Positions 1 to 9,099 are shown, counted from the stretch's first letter. The stretch is 37,675 nucleotides of DNA from Streptococcus thoraltensis DSM 12221 (GCF_000380145.1 NZ_KB904595.1:1-37675); one strand, 5' to 3'. Notes: a model not told the origin generated them from the letters alone. Numbers and translations: made by a program.

Positions 1-1
1 A

Positions 2-184
2 TCCTATTTTAAAGAAAAGTCTAAACATCGCTACAAGATAGAAGCTAAAAATGCGGAGCTTAAACACAGACATGGTCTTGATGTGGCTAGGGCATCAGGT
101 CTTTTCAACATGGAGTTGCAAGCCGCCACAACCATATTTGTGGTTAATATGAAAAGGATTGTGGCTCTAATAAATCAAAAATAA
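2..184 (+). CDS. IS1182-family transposase, C-terminal end (runs in from before the window)
   Basis: An open frame enters from the left edge and ends at TAA 182-184. The visible 60 residues contain KEKSKHRYKIEAKNAELK followed by HGLDVARASGL and NMELQAATTIFVVNMKRI. This is the typical C-terminus of IS1182-type DDE transposases (DDE_Tnp_1 superfamily). The final helices lie after the catalytic core, which is outside the window, so it cannot be judged whether the gene is intact. A hairpin terminator follows 9 bases later. Family assignment is by recognition of the motif. Confidence 0.75.
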   Translation, partial: SYFKEKSKHRYKIEAKNAELKHRHGLDVARASGLFNMELQAATTIFVVNMKRIVALINQK

Positions 185-192
185 GGAAAAGC

Positions 193-234
193 AAAGAGGA
201 ATCTCCCCAATTATGAGATAGATTCCTCTTTTTT
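193..234 (+). terminator. Rho-independent terminator of the IS transposase
   Basis: A perfect 12-bp inverted repeat, AAAGAGGAATCT (193-204) and its complement (220-231), with a 15-base loop and a run of T immediately after. It sits 9 bases after the transposase stop codon and points the same way. Confidence 0.8.
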
Positions 235-246
235 CATTTCAGTCAA

Positions 247-338
247 ACTGTAGAACTTTGACTTTTTCAGTGGGCTCCCAATCTGGTCCTCTCTAGGTGT
301 TAGCTTTTCATCTACCTGATACAGTTGACAAAGAGCCC
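247..338 (-). mobile_element. Remnant resembling an ISL3-type IS end
   Basis: Read on the minus strand this stretch begins GGGCTCTTTGTCAACTGT, which resembles the terminal inverted repeat of streptococcal ISL3-family elements. Diverged relatives lie at 20672-20740 and 28157-28216, sharing CTGTA, a GCTAA/CTAAG block and a GAGAG/AGATTGG block in the same order. No transposase of that family is present. It could alternatively be the right end of the IS1182-type element whose transposase ends at 184. Confidence 0.45.
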
Positions 339-346
339 TTTATTTC

Positions 347-3061
347 TTATTTATGACGTTTCTTCGATAACGCCATTGCAGCTAAACCAACCATAGTAGC
401 ACCTGCTACCATTGTCATTGCAACTGGTCGCTTATCAGAATCCGCTGAGTTAGCTTGTGCTGATGAAGCATTTGTTGTTTGTGACTTAGTAACAGCTTTA
501 TCATCTGAGGTTGCATTAGTTTTTGTATCAGCCTTCACAACAGTTTCTGTCATTTTCTTACTTGCATTTCGTGATGCATGAACGGGTGCAACTTCAACCG
601 TTGTTGTAGAATTGCTTTCTTGTTTAGAATTCACTGGAGTGACTTCTGAAGCACTAACCATGTTAGTAAACTCTACTTTTGGTGTCGTTTTTACAAATTC
701 TGTAACTGGTTGTGACACAACTGAACTAGTGCTTTGGAATGCTTGGGTTGATACTAGAGAAGTTACTGAAGAAGCTTGATTTGGCATGTTGAATGCTTGC
801 ACATTTCCTGAAACGATAGCTTCTTCAATTACAGCACCAGCAACTGAAGCACCTGCCATTGGTGTTGCAAGTACGTCAACTTTTTCTTCACCAATCAAAG
901 CTTCAAGAAGTTGCTTAGAGCTTACTAGATTTTCTTTAGCTGTTCCATAAGCTTTTGCTGCTGACTTCAAATCATTCTGTAACAGCTCTAAGGCTTTTAC
1001 ATTTACTTCTAGGTCTGCTTTTGCAGTCTGAAGTTCATCATTGAGTGTCTTAACAGTAGCCTCTGTACGAGATACAAGTTCTGGGTCTTTGAATTTTTGT
1101 AATTTCTTAGATAATTTTGCAATTTTCTCTTTCAAACTTGCAACAGATGCTTTAGATTGAGTAGCGGCTGTTTGTAAAGTTTGATATTTCTTGAGTTCTC
1201 TTGTCAAGTTATCTTGAGCGATAACTTTTTCTTGAAGACGAATGGCATTGACTTGTTTAGCTTCTTCGAGTTGTGAAAGCAACTTACTCTTGTTAGCTGC
1301 CAATGACGTTTTCAAGAGTGATAGACTCTTATAATTATCACGTGATGCCGACAATTGTTGGTTGAGTGTTTTCAATTTATCTTTCGCGCGAACAACCAAT
1401 GTAGAGGAAGCAACAGAAGATTTTTGAGCTTTCAAACTATTGATTTCCGATTGAATTGCTGTCATCGCTGCTTTCACAACTGAAATTTTCGCACTGTTAT
1501 CAACAGTTTTCGTCGCAACGAGTGGTGTTGTATTAAAACGAGCTGATTTTACATTGGCAGATGGAATAACATAAATGTGTTGAGCATTTGACGTAGACGA
1601 TACACCAAGATAGTATGGTCCATTATTGCTATTTTGTAGCAAGCTAATTGTGTGTCCATAATTTGATGTTACATCGTTAAACAACATATAAACCACTGAA
1701 TTATAGAAGTAGTTTTTCAACTGGTCAACAGTTTTAGCATTTCCAAAGAAACCTAAACTTTCATAACCACGGTTGTCAGAATATGAAAGTCCAACACTCT
1801 GCGCCTTTTGTCCAATAATTCGTGAACTGTGTGCATTTCCCATACGACCAAAACCAGAACGAAGATAGTCACTTGCAATAGCTGTAGCCATTTCTTGTGC
1901 GGTTTTAGTAATGGTCAAAGTTGTCAAACCAAGTTGAGAACGAACATCATTCAACAGTTCACCCGTAAACTGAGCCATTTCGTTTTGAACAGCAGTCGAG
2001 AGGTTATTGGGGTCAATATATCTGGTTCTATCGGCAGCAATAGACTTGTATGAGTTTACGCCCCTGCCATTGTATGATACACCGTAAACAGAAGACTTAA
2101 CGCCAGACTCAATTTGATTTTTTAATCGTGAAACTGCTTGATTGTACCCTGATGATAAGGTCCATCCACTATTTTCGATTGTTCTTAAGGCCGGGTAAAC
2201 AACTGTCTTATATGTTGATGGAAGGACAATTTTATTTGCACCAGTAACTGAGGCAACTTTAACAGTTGTTTGATCTGACTTAAGTTTATTTAAGGCTGTT
2301 TGCTTTTGTGATAACTCGTCTTGTTTCGCAGCCAATTTTTTAGCAAGTTCTGCTTTCACAGTTGCTGTAGTAGAGGCTACAGCTTTTTCAGCAACAGATA
2401 CTTCACGTTCTAAGCGACTCACATCAGATTTAGCATTAATCAAATCAATAGAAACTTTTTCTGGAGAAGCAACTAAAGAAGTTAGCTCATCAACCTTCGC
2501 TGCCGCTTCCGAAGCTGAACGGTTAGCTTCTGACGCAGCTGCACTAGCAGATGAAACTCTTGCAGATTGAGAGTCCACTGCTGATTGGTTAGCAACAGTT
2601 ACTGCTGATTCAGAAGTATACGTTTCCGTTACAGAAGAAACTTGAGATGCTAACTCTGAAATATGTTCAGATGAGCCTTCAGACTTAATGGCAATGGCTT
2701 CAGAATGTTCCGCCATCGCACTAACTAGCTGTTCTTCAAGAGTAGCAACTTCAGATGTTGACACTTCTACTTCTTCAGACTGAGAAGCAACTTGACTCGC
2801 TTTTTCTGAGAACACTTCACTTGTGCTATCTGCATCAGCCTGTGCATTAACAACTAGCGCATTTGCTTCTGCAACTGTTGTCGGAACAATGTCAACAGTT
2901 GTTGAGGTCGTTGCACTAGGTTCAGTCGGCGCAGAAACTGCGGTTAATTCATCAGCATGAGCATTTGTCTGGTTGGCTAAGCCAAAACCAAGCAAGGCAA
3001 TTGTTGATGTTGCAGCTAGCTTTCCTGAATTTTCCCTTACTAATTTTAATTTCTTCAACAT
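347..3061 (-). CDS. SEC10/PgrA-like coiled-coil surface protein lacking an LPXTG motif
   Basis: 904 residues. An N-terminal signal peptide (about 1-37, ending NAHADE) is followed by Ala/Ser/Glu-rich coiled coil to about residue 270. A central globular region (about 275-515) has the CAP/SCP-like pattern of SEC10/PgrA surface-exclusion proteins (NDVRSQLGL, AHSSRIIGQKAQSVGL, SLGFFGNAKT). A second long coiled coil runs to about 730 and a Ser/Thr/Val-rich stalk to about 870. The end has a hydrophobic segment and a KKRHK tail, as in sortase substrates, but the preceding sequence reads SDKRPVAMT, so no LPXTG-type motif is seen. It may remain in the membrane instead of being linked to the wall. It lies downstream of purR, separated by a terminator, and is paralogous in architecture to the LPETG protein at 14409. 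It could mediate adhesion or aggregation, but its function is not established. Confidence 0.8.
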   Translation of the reverse strand: MLKKLKLVRENSGKLAATSTIALLGFGLANQTNAHADELTAVSAPTEPSATTSTTVDIVPTTVAEANALVVNAQADADSTSEVFSEKASQVASQSEEVEVSTSEVATLEEQLVSAMAEHSEAIAIKSEGSSEHISELASQVSSVTETYTSESAVTVANQSAVDSQSARVSSASAAASEANRSASEAAAKVDELTSLVASPEKVSIDLINAKSDVSRLEREVSVAEKAVASTTATVKAELAKKLAAKQDELSQKQTALNKLKSDQTTVKVASVTGANKIVLPSTYKTVVYPALRTIENSGWTLSSGYNQAVSRLKNQIESGVKSSVYGVSYNGRGVNSYKSIAADRTRYIDPNNLSTAVQNEMAQFTGELLNDVRSQLGLTTLTITKTAQEMATAIASDYLRSGFGRMGNAHSSRIIGQKAQSVGLSYSDNRGYESLGFFGNAKTVDQLKNYFYNSVVYMLFNDVTSNYGHTISLLQNSNNGPYYLGVSSTSNAQHIYVIPSANVKSARFNTTPLVATKTVDNSAKISVVKAAMTAIQSEINSLKAQKSSVASSTLVVRAKDKLKTLNQQLSASRDNYKSLSLLKTSLAANKSKLLSQLEEAKQVNAIRLQEKVIAQDNLTRELKKYQTLQTAATQSKASVASLKEKIAKLSKKLQKFKDPELVSRTEATVKTLNDELQTAKADLEVNVKALELLQNDLKSAAKAYGTAKENLVSSKQLLEALIGEEKVDVLATPMAGASVAGAVIEEAIVSGNVQAFNMPNQASSVTSLVSTQAFQSTSSVVSQPVTEFVKTTPKVEFTNMVSASEVTPVNSKQESNSTTTVEVAPVHASRNASKKMTETVVKADTKTNATSDDKAVTKSQTTNASSAQANSADSDKRPVAMTMVAGATMVGLAAMALSKKRHK

Positions 3062-3147
3062 AAACTTCCACTCGTTATTCTTATTTCATTTCTAATGAAC
3101 CCCACCATTTTTGCAAAATAGTAGAATTCAATCAGCTTACAAATAAT

Positions 3148-3185
3148 AACACATGAATGTTTCATTTCTGTAACATTCATGTGTT
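3148..3185 (-). terminator. Terminator after purR
   Basis: A perfect 14-bp inverted repeat (3148-3161 and 3172-3185, arm AACACATGAATGTT) with a 10-base loop lies between the purR stop and the next gene on the same strand. On the minus strand it is followed by an A/T-rich stretch without a strong U-run, so termination may be partial. Confidence 0.65.
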
Positions 3186-3206
3186 AATTCTATAATTCAC
3201 AAGGTT

Positions 3207-4019
3207 TTATTGAAAAATGTTTCCTGTTTCTACGATTACCCGATTATTTTTAACATCTAGCTCAGAAACCTTTAATAAGGATTTGTAAGAAACATCCATT
3301 TTTTCTGTTTGAGCATTTTCAGCAAAAACAGCTACGCCAACTAATTCGCTGTCGAATTCGGCTAAGAGTCCCATCATACCCGTAACTGTTCCACCACCTT
3401 TTAAGAAGTCATCTACAATAAGAACTCGGCTTCCAGGTTTTAGGCTACGTTTTGATAAGAACATCTTTTCGATACGGTCTGATGAACCACTAACATAGTT
3501 AACAGAGACAGTTGATCCTTCTGTAATTTTCAAATCACGGCGAACAATGACAAATGGCACATTAAGGACATTGGCAACTGCATTTGCTAACGGAACTCCC
3601 TTTGTTGCAACCGTCATAACAGCATCTATTTTTTCACCTTTGAAAGCATTGGCAATAATACGCCCAACATTTTGCAAAATGGTTGGTGTGCTTAAAAGAT
3701 CAGTTAAATAAAGATAGCCTCCAGGCAAAATACGGTCACTTTCAGAAAGTTTGCCACAAAGATCTTCAACGATGGTTAGGGCTTCTTCTTTTGAAATACT
3801 AGGTGTGAAAATCACTCCTCCACTAGCTCCGGTAACAGTCTCAATTTCACCAATATGACTTTCTTCGAAGGCTTTTTTGATAATGGCAATATCCTCTGAA
3901 ATAGAAGATTTAGCTGCTTCGTACTTGCTTGCAAAAGTGTTTAAATTCGTTAATTGGTAGGGGTTGTTAATAAGATAATTAGAAATCACAACCATACGTT
4001 CGCTACGTCTTAATTTCAT
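3207..4019 (-). CDS. purR: Purine regulator PurR
   Basis: 270 residues, normal for the Bacillus/Streptococcus PurR family. An N-terminal winged-helix domain (about 1-75, LRRSERMVVISNYLINNP) precedes a type I phosphoribosyltransferase-like domain that carries the PRPP-binding motif VLIVDDFLKGGGT (199-211). In this family PRPP binding controls contact with PurBox DNA upstream of purine genes; in B. subtilis it represses and in lactococci it activates. An SD-like GAGGAG lies just before the ATG. The gene has its own promoter with a roughly 110-base leader, overlapped by a possible PurBox pair, which suggests autoregulation. Confidence 0.95.
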   Translation of the reverse strand: MKLRRSERMVVISNYLINNPYQLTNLNTFASKYEAAKSSISEDIAIIKKAFEESHIGEIETVTGASGGVIFTPSISKEEALTIVEDLCGKLSESDRILPGGYLYLTDLLSTPTILQNVGRIIANAFKGEKIDAVMTVATKGVPLANAVANVLNVPFVIVRRDLKITEGSTVSVNYVSGSSDRIEKMFLSKRSLKPGSRVLIVDDFLKGGGTVTGMMGLLAEFDSELVGVAVFAENAQTEKMDVSYKSLLKVSELDVKNNRVIVETGNIFQ

Positions 4020-4138
4020 GCTTTTCTCCTCTAAATGATGTGACCAAACAGCAATTTTGGAACATTCTTTTCAACTATGGTGGATAATAAACTAAAGCTC
4101 ACCCACATTTACTCTATTTTATCACTTATTTTTTAGCT

Positions 4139-4167
4139 ATTATAGCATAAACCTAAGAAAAAGCGAA
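4139..4167 (-). promoter_or_regulatory. Predicted purR promoter
   Basis: On the minus strand a perfect -10 TATAAT (4139-4144) is preceded by a 17-base spacer and a weak -35 TTCGCT (4162-4167). The -35 falls inside the terminator stem of the upstream gene and overlaps a CGAAC motif. The predicted start leaves about 110 bases of leader before the purR ATG. Confidence 0.6.
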
Positions 4168-4196
4168 CATTATACTTAAACAATGTCCGCTTTTTT
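4158..4196 (-). terminator. Terminator of the tatD...yhaM block
   Basis: AAAAAGCGAACATT (4158-4171) pairs with 4182-4195. The only imperfection becomes a G-U wobble in the minus-strand transcript, and a U-run follows. This fits a terminator for yhaM and the genes before it. Confidence 0.75.
4164..4189 (-). promoter_or_regulatory. Possible paired PurBox (PurR operator)
   Basis: On the plus strand CGAAC (4164-4168) faces GTCCG (4185-4189), with 16 bases between them. The left half in context, AAAAGCGAACATT, differs at one position from the PurBox consensus AWWWCCGAACWWT. Inverted CGAA boxes separated by about 16-17 bases are the B. subtilis PurR arrangement. The same bases form the yhaM terminator stem, so the match may be accidental. 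Confidence 0.35.
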
Positions 4197-4213
4197 ATTT
4201 TTTTCTTTATTAT

Positions 4214-5152
4214 TTAAAGTTTTGGCTTATAAAATGAACGATTATCAAGTGCAAAAAGGCGTGAAGTCATTTCACCTTCGCCAACTCGACTTAAGGCAGT
4301 CGTCATCATCATCATCTCCGCATCAATATTATCAATCATATGGATAATTTCAGCTTCCATAATTCTTGGACGAACTGGGCTACCGTACTCTAAGAGGCCG
4401 TGGTGGCTAAGAACAACATGACGAAGTACCGTCACCTCCTCTTTAGTATCATCAATATTCAATTCTGTTAATACTTTAGTGATTTCTTCATCAATGAGCG
4501 CAATGTGACCAATCAAGTTTCCTCGAACAGTATATTCGGTATTATCTGGTCCTGATAATTCGATAACCTTAGCTAGGTCATGAAGCATGATGCCAGCGAA
4601 TAAAAGGCTCTTATTGAGTTCGGGATAAATATCTCCAATAGCATCAGCCAAACGAACCATAGTGGCTGTGTGATAAGCTAATCCTGATTCAAAAGCGTGA
4701 TGATTGGTCTTAGCAGCTGGATAGATGAAGAATTCTTGGTGGTATTTACGATAAAGGGCACGAACAATACGCTGCCAAGTCGCATTTTCAATCTTAAAGA
4801 CCATCTGCTCCAAGTAGTCTTTAACATCAGCTACGTTTACAGGCGGTTTTTCCTTGAAATCAGCTGGATCACTTGGCTCTCCATCTTTGGCGAGACGAAG
4901 GGTGATTTGATTGACTTGAGGGGTGTTGTTATAAACCTCACGACGCCCTTCCATATGGACAACTTTGCCTGCAGTGAAAGTTTCAACATTATGAGCCTGT
5001 GCATCCCAAAGATTACCAGCAATCTCCCCTGTGTCATCTTGGAAAGTCATGGCAAGGAAGTCTTTCCCGGCTCTGGTTTTGCGTAATTCTGCTTTTTTGA
5101 TGAGATAAAATCCTTCAAAGAGCTCATCTTTTTTCATTTGATTAATTTTCAT
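4214..5152 (-). CDS. yhaM: 3'-5' exoribonuclease YhaM (Cbf1)
   Basis: 312 residues, full length. An N-terminal OB-fold nucleic-acid-binding domain (about 15-95) is followed by an HD phosphohydrolase domain with HHAFESGLAYH (151-161) and the metal-binding HD pair in MLHDLAKV (191-192). In Firmicutes this enzyme trims RNA 3' ends, often removing a few bases after terminators. Its ATG lies inside the end of rmuC (11-base overlap), so the two genes are translationally coupled. A hairpin terminator follows its stop codon. Confidence 0.93.
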   Translation of the reverse strand: MKINQMKKDELFEGFYLIKKAELRKTRAGKDFLAMTFQDDTGEIAGNLWDAQAHNVETFTAGKVVHMEGRREVYNNTPQVNQITLRLAKDGEPSDPADFKEKPPVNVADVKDYLEQMVFKIENATWQRIVRALYRKYHQEFFIYPAAKTNHHAFESGLAYHTATMVRLADAIGDIYPELNKSLLFAGIMLHDLAKVIELSGPDNTEYTVRGNLIGHIALIDEEITKVLTELNIDDTKEEVTVLRHVVLSHHGLLEYGSPVRPRIMEAEIIHMIDNIDAEMMMMTTALSRVGEGEMTSRLFALDNRSFYKPKL

Positions 5153-6416
5153 AAAAATCCTCGTCTTCTAAAGGAGAAATGTCCAAGAGATTGGTGGTGG
5201 CACTATCCTGATAGGTTTCAATCGTTTCTAAAGCACGTTGGATAGAGTTGGTTCTCGTCGTTAGGAGACTATCAACAGTCTTACTGGCTGTTGATAGTTG
5301 CTTCCGCGCTTTGACAAGCATGTTGCCAAATTTATCAAATTCCAGCTTAACGTTACCCAAAACTTTACTAATGTCATCAGCATTCTTTTGAATATTAAGC
5401 GTTCTAAAGCCAACAGATAAAGAGTTTAAAAGGGCAGACAAGGTCGACGGCCCAGCTACAACAATGTTTTCGTCGCGCCTTAGGCTATCAAAGAAAGCGG
5501 CTTGACGAACCACTTCTGAATACAGGCCTTCAGTTGGTAAGAAGAGCACTCCAAAGTTTGTGGTTTCGGGTGGTTTAATATATTTTTGATTGATGTCTTT
5601 AGCAAAGCGTTTAATACTAGATAGGAGCGCTTTACGGTAACGCTCAACCTCCGCCTTATCGCCTGTTTCATAAGCATCTTCCAGTCTATAATAATCCTCC
5701 AAAGGGAATTTGGAATCAATTGGAAGATAGACATAATCTCCCTGACTAGCTCCAGGCATCTTAATGGCATATTCAACACGTTCTGATGAATTTGGAACAG
5801 TAGCAAACTCTCGCTCATACTGGTTTTCGGTCAAAATATCTTCAATGATCTGTCCTAGCTGAAGCTCCCCTAGAATACCACGCGTCTTAGTATTAGAGAG
5901 CACCTTATTCAGTGTCCCAACATCTTGGGCGACAGATTTCATCTCACCAAGACCTTGGTTAACGGACTCAAGCTGTTTAGACACACTGTCAAAAGAAGAC
6001 TGTAAACGTGTCTGTAGGGTCTTCTCCAACTTCTCTTCAACGGTTAGACGCATTTGTTCTAGCCGTTTCTCGTTAGAATCTTGCATTTCTCTAACAGTCG
6101 TCATTAATTGTTTGGTGATGATGTCCAGACGCTTATCTGAGCGATCACGGCTGTCCGAAAGGTTCTGATGCAGCATATCGCGAATCTCTGTCAACTGTTG
6201 GTAGAAAGCCGTTTGCAATCGGTTCAAATCTTGGTTAATCGCTATCCGTACTTCACTGGCAGCACGTTCGTTCTGATAGGAGAGCTGTTCTGAGAGGTTG
6301 TCGGCATGGTCTTCTAGCTGACTTTTGAGTATTGTCTCTAAGCTAGCGACCTTACGATATAAAAAGAAAGTTAACCCGAGGCTAGCTATCAAAAGTATTA
6401 TCAAAAAAACTGGCAT
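5142..6416 (-). CDS. rmuC: RmuC family DNA recombination protein
   Basis: 424 residues. An N-terminal membrane anchor (about 2-19, VFLIILLIASLGLTFFLY) is followed by coiled coil (about 25-165) and then the RmuC nuclease-like domain (about 170-390). The domain shows GILGELQLGQIIEDIL, DSKFPLEDY and FLPTEGLYSE. RmuC proteins limit inversions at inverted repeats in E. coli and resemble restriction-endonuclease folds. The position between thiN and yhaM is the usual streptococcal order. An SD-like AAAGGAG precedes the ATG by 6 bases. Confidence 0.92.
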   Translation of the reverse strand: MPVFLIILLIASLGLTFFLYRKVASLETILKSQLEDHADNLSEQLSYQNERAASEVRIAINQDLNRLQTAFYQQLTEIRDMLHQNLSDSRDRSDKRLDIITKQLMTTVREMQDSNEKRLEQMRLTVEEKLEKTLQTRLQSSFDSVSKQLESVNQGLGEMKSVAQDVGTLNKVLSNTKTRGILGELQLGQIIEDILTENQYEREFATVPNSSERVEYAIKMPGASQGDYVYLPIDSKFPLEDYYRLEDAYETGDKAEVERYRKALLSSIKRFAKDINQKYIKPPETTNFGVLFLPTEGLYSEVVRQAAFFDSLRRDENIVVAGPSTLSALLNSLSVGFRTLNIQKNADDISKVLGNVKLEFDKFGNMLVKARKQLSTASKTVDSLLTTRTNSIQRALETIETYQDSATTNLLDISPLEDEDFYEN

Positions 6417-6430
6417 CGCGACTCCTTTCT

Positions 6431-7057
6431 TTAATCCTTACTTTCTACGACCACAACATAGCCAGAAGAAACGCTCAGGGTAATTGGCTTTCCAATAGCT
6501 TCATTACTGGAGTAGATTTTTTTCTTAAAATAATTAGCCGCAGTCAGTTCATACTTGGCACCCAAGATGGTTAACTCCGCTTCCTCGTCGGTCATAAAAG
6601 CCAGATAAGCCATCTCTGGATGAGCTTCAAAAGTATGCTCTCCTGCTGGAAAATAGGAAATGAAGTTAGTTTCATTTGCCAGATGAAGCTGGCGCATATA
6701 AGGTTGAAGGTCTGGATCGCTAGGCAGAAAAACATTGGAGAGAAAATGGTCAACACGACCACCAAAGGCACCAAATACCGTTGCCTGCGCCAGCGGATAC
6801 GTTTTAAAAAGTAATTTCAACGCCAATTCCGTATCTGTATCATCTTTTTCAGAGGGCGATTGGTGGATACGAGCACCAGATGACATTATTTTTGCCATCT
6901 CTTCTTCAGAGATAGAATCAAAATCTCCCACAGCCCAATCCAATGCGAAGCCATTTTCCAAAAGCCTCAAAGCGCCACGATCGATACCGATATAGAAGTC
7001 AAAATCTCCCATCGGCGGACTATAATCACCACCTGCTAACAGAGCTACTTTAGTCAT
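6431..7057 (-). CDS. thiN: Thiamine pyrophosphokinase
   Basis: 208 residues, normal for bacterial ThiN. It transfers pyrophosphate from ATP to thiamine, giving thiamine diphosphate in the cytoplasm. Visible family motifs are IGIDRGALRLL, AVGDFDSIS, SEKDDTDTELAL and VFGAFGGRVDHFLSN, which form the nucleotide and thiamine sites. The start overlaps the end of rpe by 8 bases and rmuC follows after 14 bases, so it is one transcription unit. The gene is also called tnr3 or tpk in some annotations. Confidence 0.93.
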   Translation of the reverse strand: MTKVALLAGGDYSPPMGDFDFYIGIDRGALRLLENGFALDWAVGDFDSISEEEMAKIMSSGARIHQSPSEKDDTDTELALKLLFKTYPLAQATVFGAFGGRVDHFLSNVFLPSDPDLQPYMRQLHLANETNFISYFPAGEHTFEAHPEMAYLAFMTDEEAELTILGAKYELTAANYFKKKIYSSNEAIGKPITLSVSSGYVVVVESKD

Positions 7058-7712
7058 TCAAAGCCACGCGAAGCGTTTCAACTTGAGAAGTCAAATCTTG
7101 AGCTTTGAAGAGGTATGAACCAGCCACAAAAACATTGGCACCAGCATCGGCACAAGCCTTGATAGTCTCATTGTCAACACCACCATCTACTTCAATGTCA
7201 AAGTTCAAGCCCTTTTGCTCACGTAACTGGGCAACCGTATTAACTTTTTCCAAACATTCTGGAATAAAGGCTTGTCCACCAAATCCAGGATTAACCGTCA
7301 TGATAAGAACTTGGTCAACCAAACCTAGGACAGGAACAAGGGTTTCAACTGGCGTCCCTGGATTAATCACCACACCAGCTTTCATACCAGCAGCTTTGAT
7401 TTTTTGAAGGGCTCCATGAATGTGCTGTGTGCTCTCTGCGTGAATGGTCATGATGTCCGCACCCGCCTGCGCATAGGCGTCAACAAAGCGTTCAGGATTG
7501 ACCACCATGAGATGAACGTCAAAAACAAGTTTACTGTGTTTGCGCATGCTTGCGACAACGTCAGCACCAAAACTGATATTTGGCACAAACTGACCATCCA
7601 TGATGTCAATATGAACATACTCAGCACTGGTTTCTTCGATGCGTTTGAGTTCAGAAGCAAAATTGGCATAATCAGCGGCTAAAATAGATGGGGCGATTTT
7701 ATAATTTGACAT
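7050..7712 (-). CDS. rpe: Ribulose-phosphate 3-epimerase
   Basis: 220 residues, full length TIM barrel. It interconverts ribulose 5-phosphate and xylulose 5-phosphate in the pentose phosphate pathway. Motifs include APSILAADYANF at the N-terminus, VHIDIMDGQFVPNIS, VHLMV, MTVNPGFGGQAF and the phosphate-binding DGGVDNET near the C-terminus. rsgA lies 6 bases upstream and thiN overlaps downstream, matching the conserved rsgA-rpe-thiN order of Firmicutes. Confidence 0.96.
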   Translation of the reverse strand: MSNYKIAPSILAADYANFASELKRIEETSAEYVHIDIMDGQFVPNISFGADVVASMRKHSKLVFDVHLMVVNPERFVDAYAQAGADIMTIHAESTQHIHGALQKIKAAGMKAGVVINPGTPVETLVPVLGLVDQVLIMTVNPGFGGQAFIPECLEKVNTVAQLREQKGLNFDIEVDGGVDNETIKACADAGANVFVAGSYLFKAQDLTSQVETLRVALND

Positions 7713-7718
7713 GATGGC

Positions 7719-8591
7719 CTACTTTCTTTTGATGACTTTGATGTATGTTTCACGACGATTTTCGATTTCACTAAGGAATTGCAGATAATTATCATAACGA
7801 GATTGCCAGATATGCCCCTCTTCGAGTGCCTCTTTGACGCCACATGATGGCTCATGGGTATGGCTACAAGAGCGGAACTTGCAAAAATGGCTGGCTTTAC
7901 GAATTTCTGGGAAGGACTCACTAAGATCTTCAATGGTTTTTACCTCATAATCCAAAGATGAAAATCCCGGCGTATCAGCAATTTTCCCACCATGAACATC
8001 GTAAAAACTGACTGCACGTGTTGTGTGACGACCCCGTCCTAGACTATCTGAAATTTCACCAGTTTCCAAAGCCAATTCAGGCGCAATGTTGTTGAGCAAG
8101 GTTGATTTTCCAACACCTGTTTGACCCATAAAGACCGTGACTTTGTCCTGTAACGAGGGCAAGAGAGCCTCTTGTGAAGTCACAAAATCGTAACCAATGG
8201 CGCGGTATTGTTCAGCGATAGCTTCCATTTCTGATGAATCGTCCAATAAATCCATTTTGGAAATATAAACAATTGGCTGAATAGCCCTATGCTCTAAAAG
8301 AACTAAAAAACGATCGAGCAGATTGGCATTGAAATCTGGCTCTTTAGCCGACATAATAACCACCGCTTGGTCAATATTAACAATTGGTGGTCGGACAAGG
8401 CTGTTTTTGCGTTCGTAAATCTTCAGAATGTAGCCTTCAGAATTGTCCTCTGCTGAGAAATCCACAAAATCTCCAACATAGGGTGTCTTACCTTTTTTTC
8501 TAAAATTGCCTCTGGCTCTGGTTTGATAGACTTGGCCTTTACATTCTACATAGTAAAATCCTGCCAAGGCTTTGATAATTCTTCCTTGCAA
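7719..8591 (-). CDS. rsgA: Ribosome small-subunit-dependent GTPase RsgA
   Basis: 290 residues. An N-terminal OB domain (1-65) precedes a circularly permuted GTPase: G4 SKMD (111-114) comes before the P-loop GQTGVGKS (156-163) and G3 DTPG (207-210). A C-terminal zinc knuckle follows, with C237, C242, H244 or H246 and C250. RsgA matures and releases factors from the 30S subunit. The start is TTG at 8591, supported by AAGGAG six bases upstream and by the usual [11 protein letters not shown] beginning. Confidence 0.95.
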   Translation of the reverse strand: MQGRIIKALAGFYYVECKGQVYQTRARGNFRKKGKTPYVGDFVDFSAEDNSEGYILKIYERKNSLVRPPIVNIDQAVVIMSAKEPDFNANLLDRFLVLLEHRAIQPIVYISKMDLLDDSSEMEAIAEQYRAIGYDFVTSQEALLPSLQDKVTVFMGQTGVGKSTLLNNIAPELALETGEISDSLGRGRHTTRAVSFYDVHGGKIADTPGFSSLDYEVKTIEDLSESFPEIRKASHFCKFRSCSHTHEPSCGVKEALEEGHIWQSRYDNYLQFLSEIENRRETYIKVIKRK

Positions 8592-8672
8592 ATGAACTCC
8601 TTAGTAATCAAGATATGCTTATTATATCAGAATTATCAACATTCTTCAGCAGCTAATGCCCTTTTCAACTTT

Positions 8673-9008
8673 CTAAGATAAAAGACTGGAGATTTGACCC
8701 CCTAACAGAGTCAGAATTTGTGTAAACAAACCGCAATAAAGACAAAGGAGGCATGCTTGTTTCATTTTAGTAATCTTCTCATAAGGAATTTGACAAAGAA
8801 TAATAAAAGCGCCAAGAATACTTAAAAAGCGCAACATCTGGCATAGGTAGTCCATCGCCAACAAATGTGCTAGAGGAAGTAAGAGCAGGGCCCATAGATA
8901 AATAAATTTAAACCGACGTACCCAACCACCTTTTCGGCAGGTTTCCGTCATTAAAACGAAGCAAGAAAGGGTGGATGAAACCGAAATCAAACATAAAAGT
9001 AGATGCAT
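8673..9008 (-). CDS. Small membrane protein of unknown function
   Basis: 111 residues from the ATG at 9008, which has AAGGA six bases upstream. An in-frame ATG at 9014 would leave no room for a ribosome site. Three or four hydrophobic helices are visible (about 1-22, 33-55, 60-76 and 85-105), with basic loops RKGGWVRR and EKITKMK. I do not recognise a named family. It stands alone between rsgA and the binding lipoprotein, and its cysteine content is high for a streptococcal protein. Confidence 0.6.
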   Translation of the reverse strand: MHLLLCLISVSSTLSCFVLMTETCRKGGWVRRFKFIYLWALLLLPLAHLLAMDYLCQMLRFLSILGAFIILCQIPYEKITKMKQACLLCLYCGLFTQILTLLGGQISSLLS

Positions 9009-9071
9009 AATCATTCCTTAAATTTTTTTCTTCAACTATTTATTCGAAAAAAATAGAGAAAAAAACAAAAA

Positions 9072-9099
9072 AAGATAAACTTTTTTCAAAGTCTATCTT
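9072..9099 (-). terminator. Terminator of the binding-protein gene
   Basis: AAGATAAACTTT (9072-9083) pairs with AAAGTCTATCTT (9088-9099). The single mismatch is a wobble in the minus-strand RNA, and an extended U-rich tract follows on that strand. It lies just after the stop codon of the lipoprotein gene. Confidence 0.8.
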
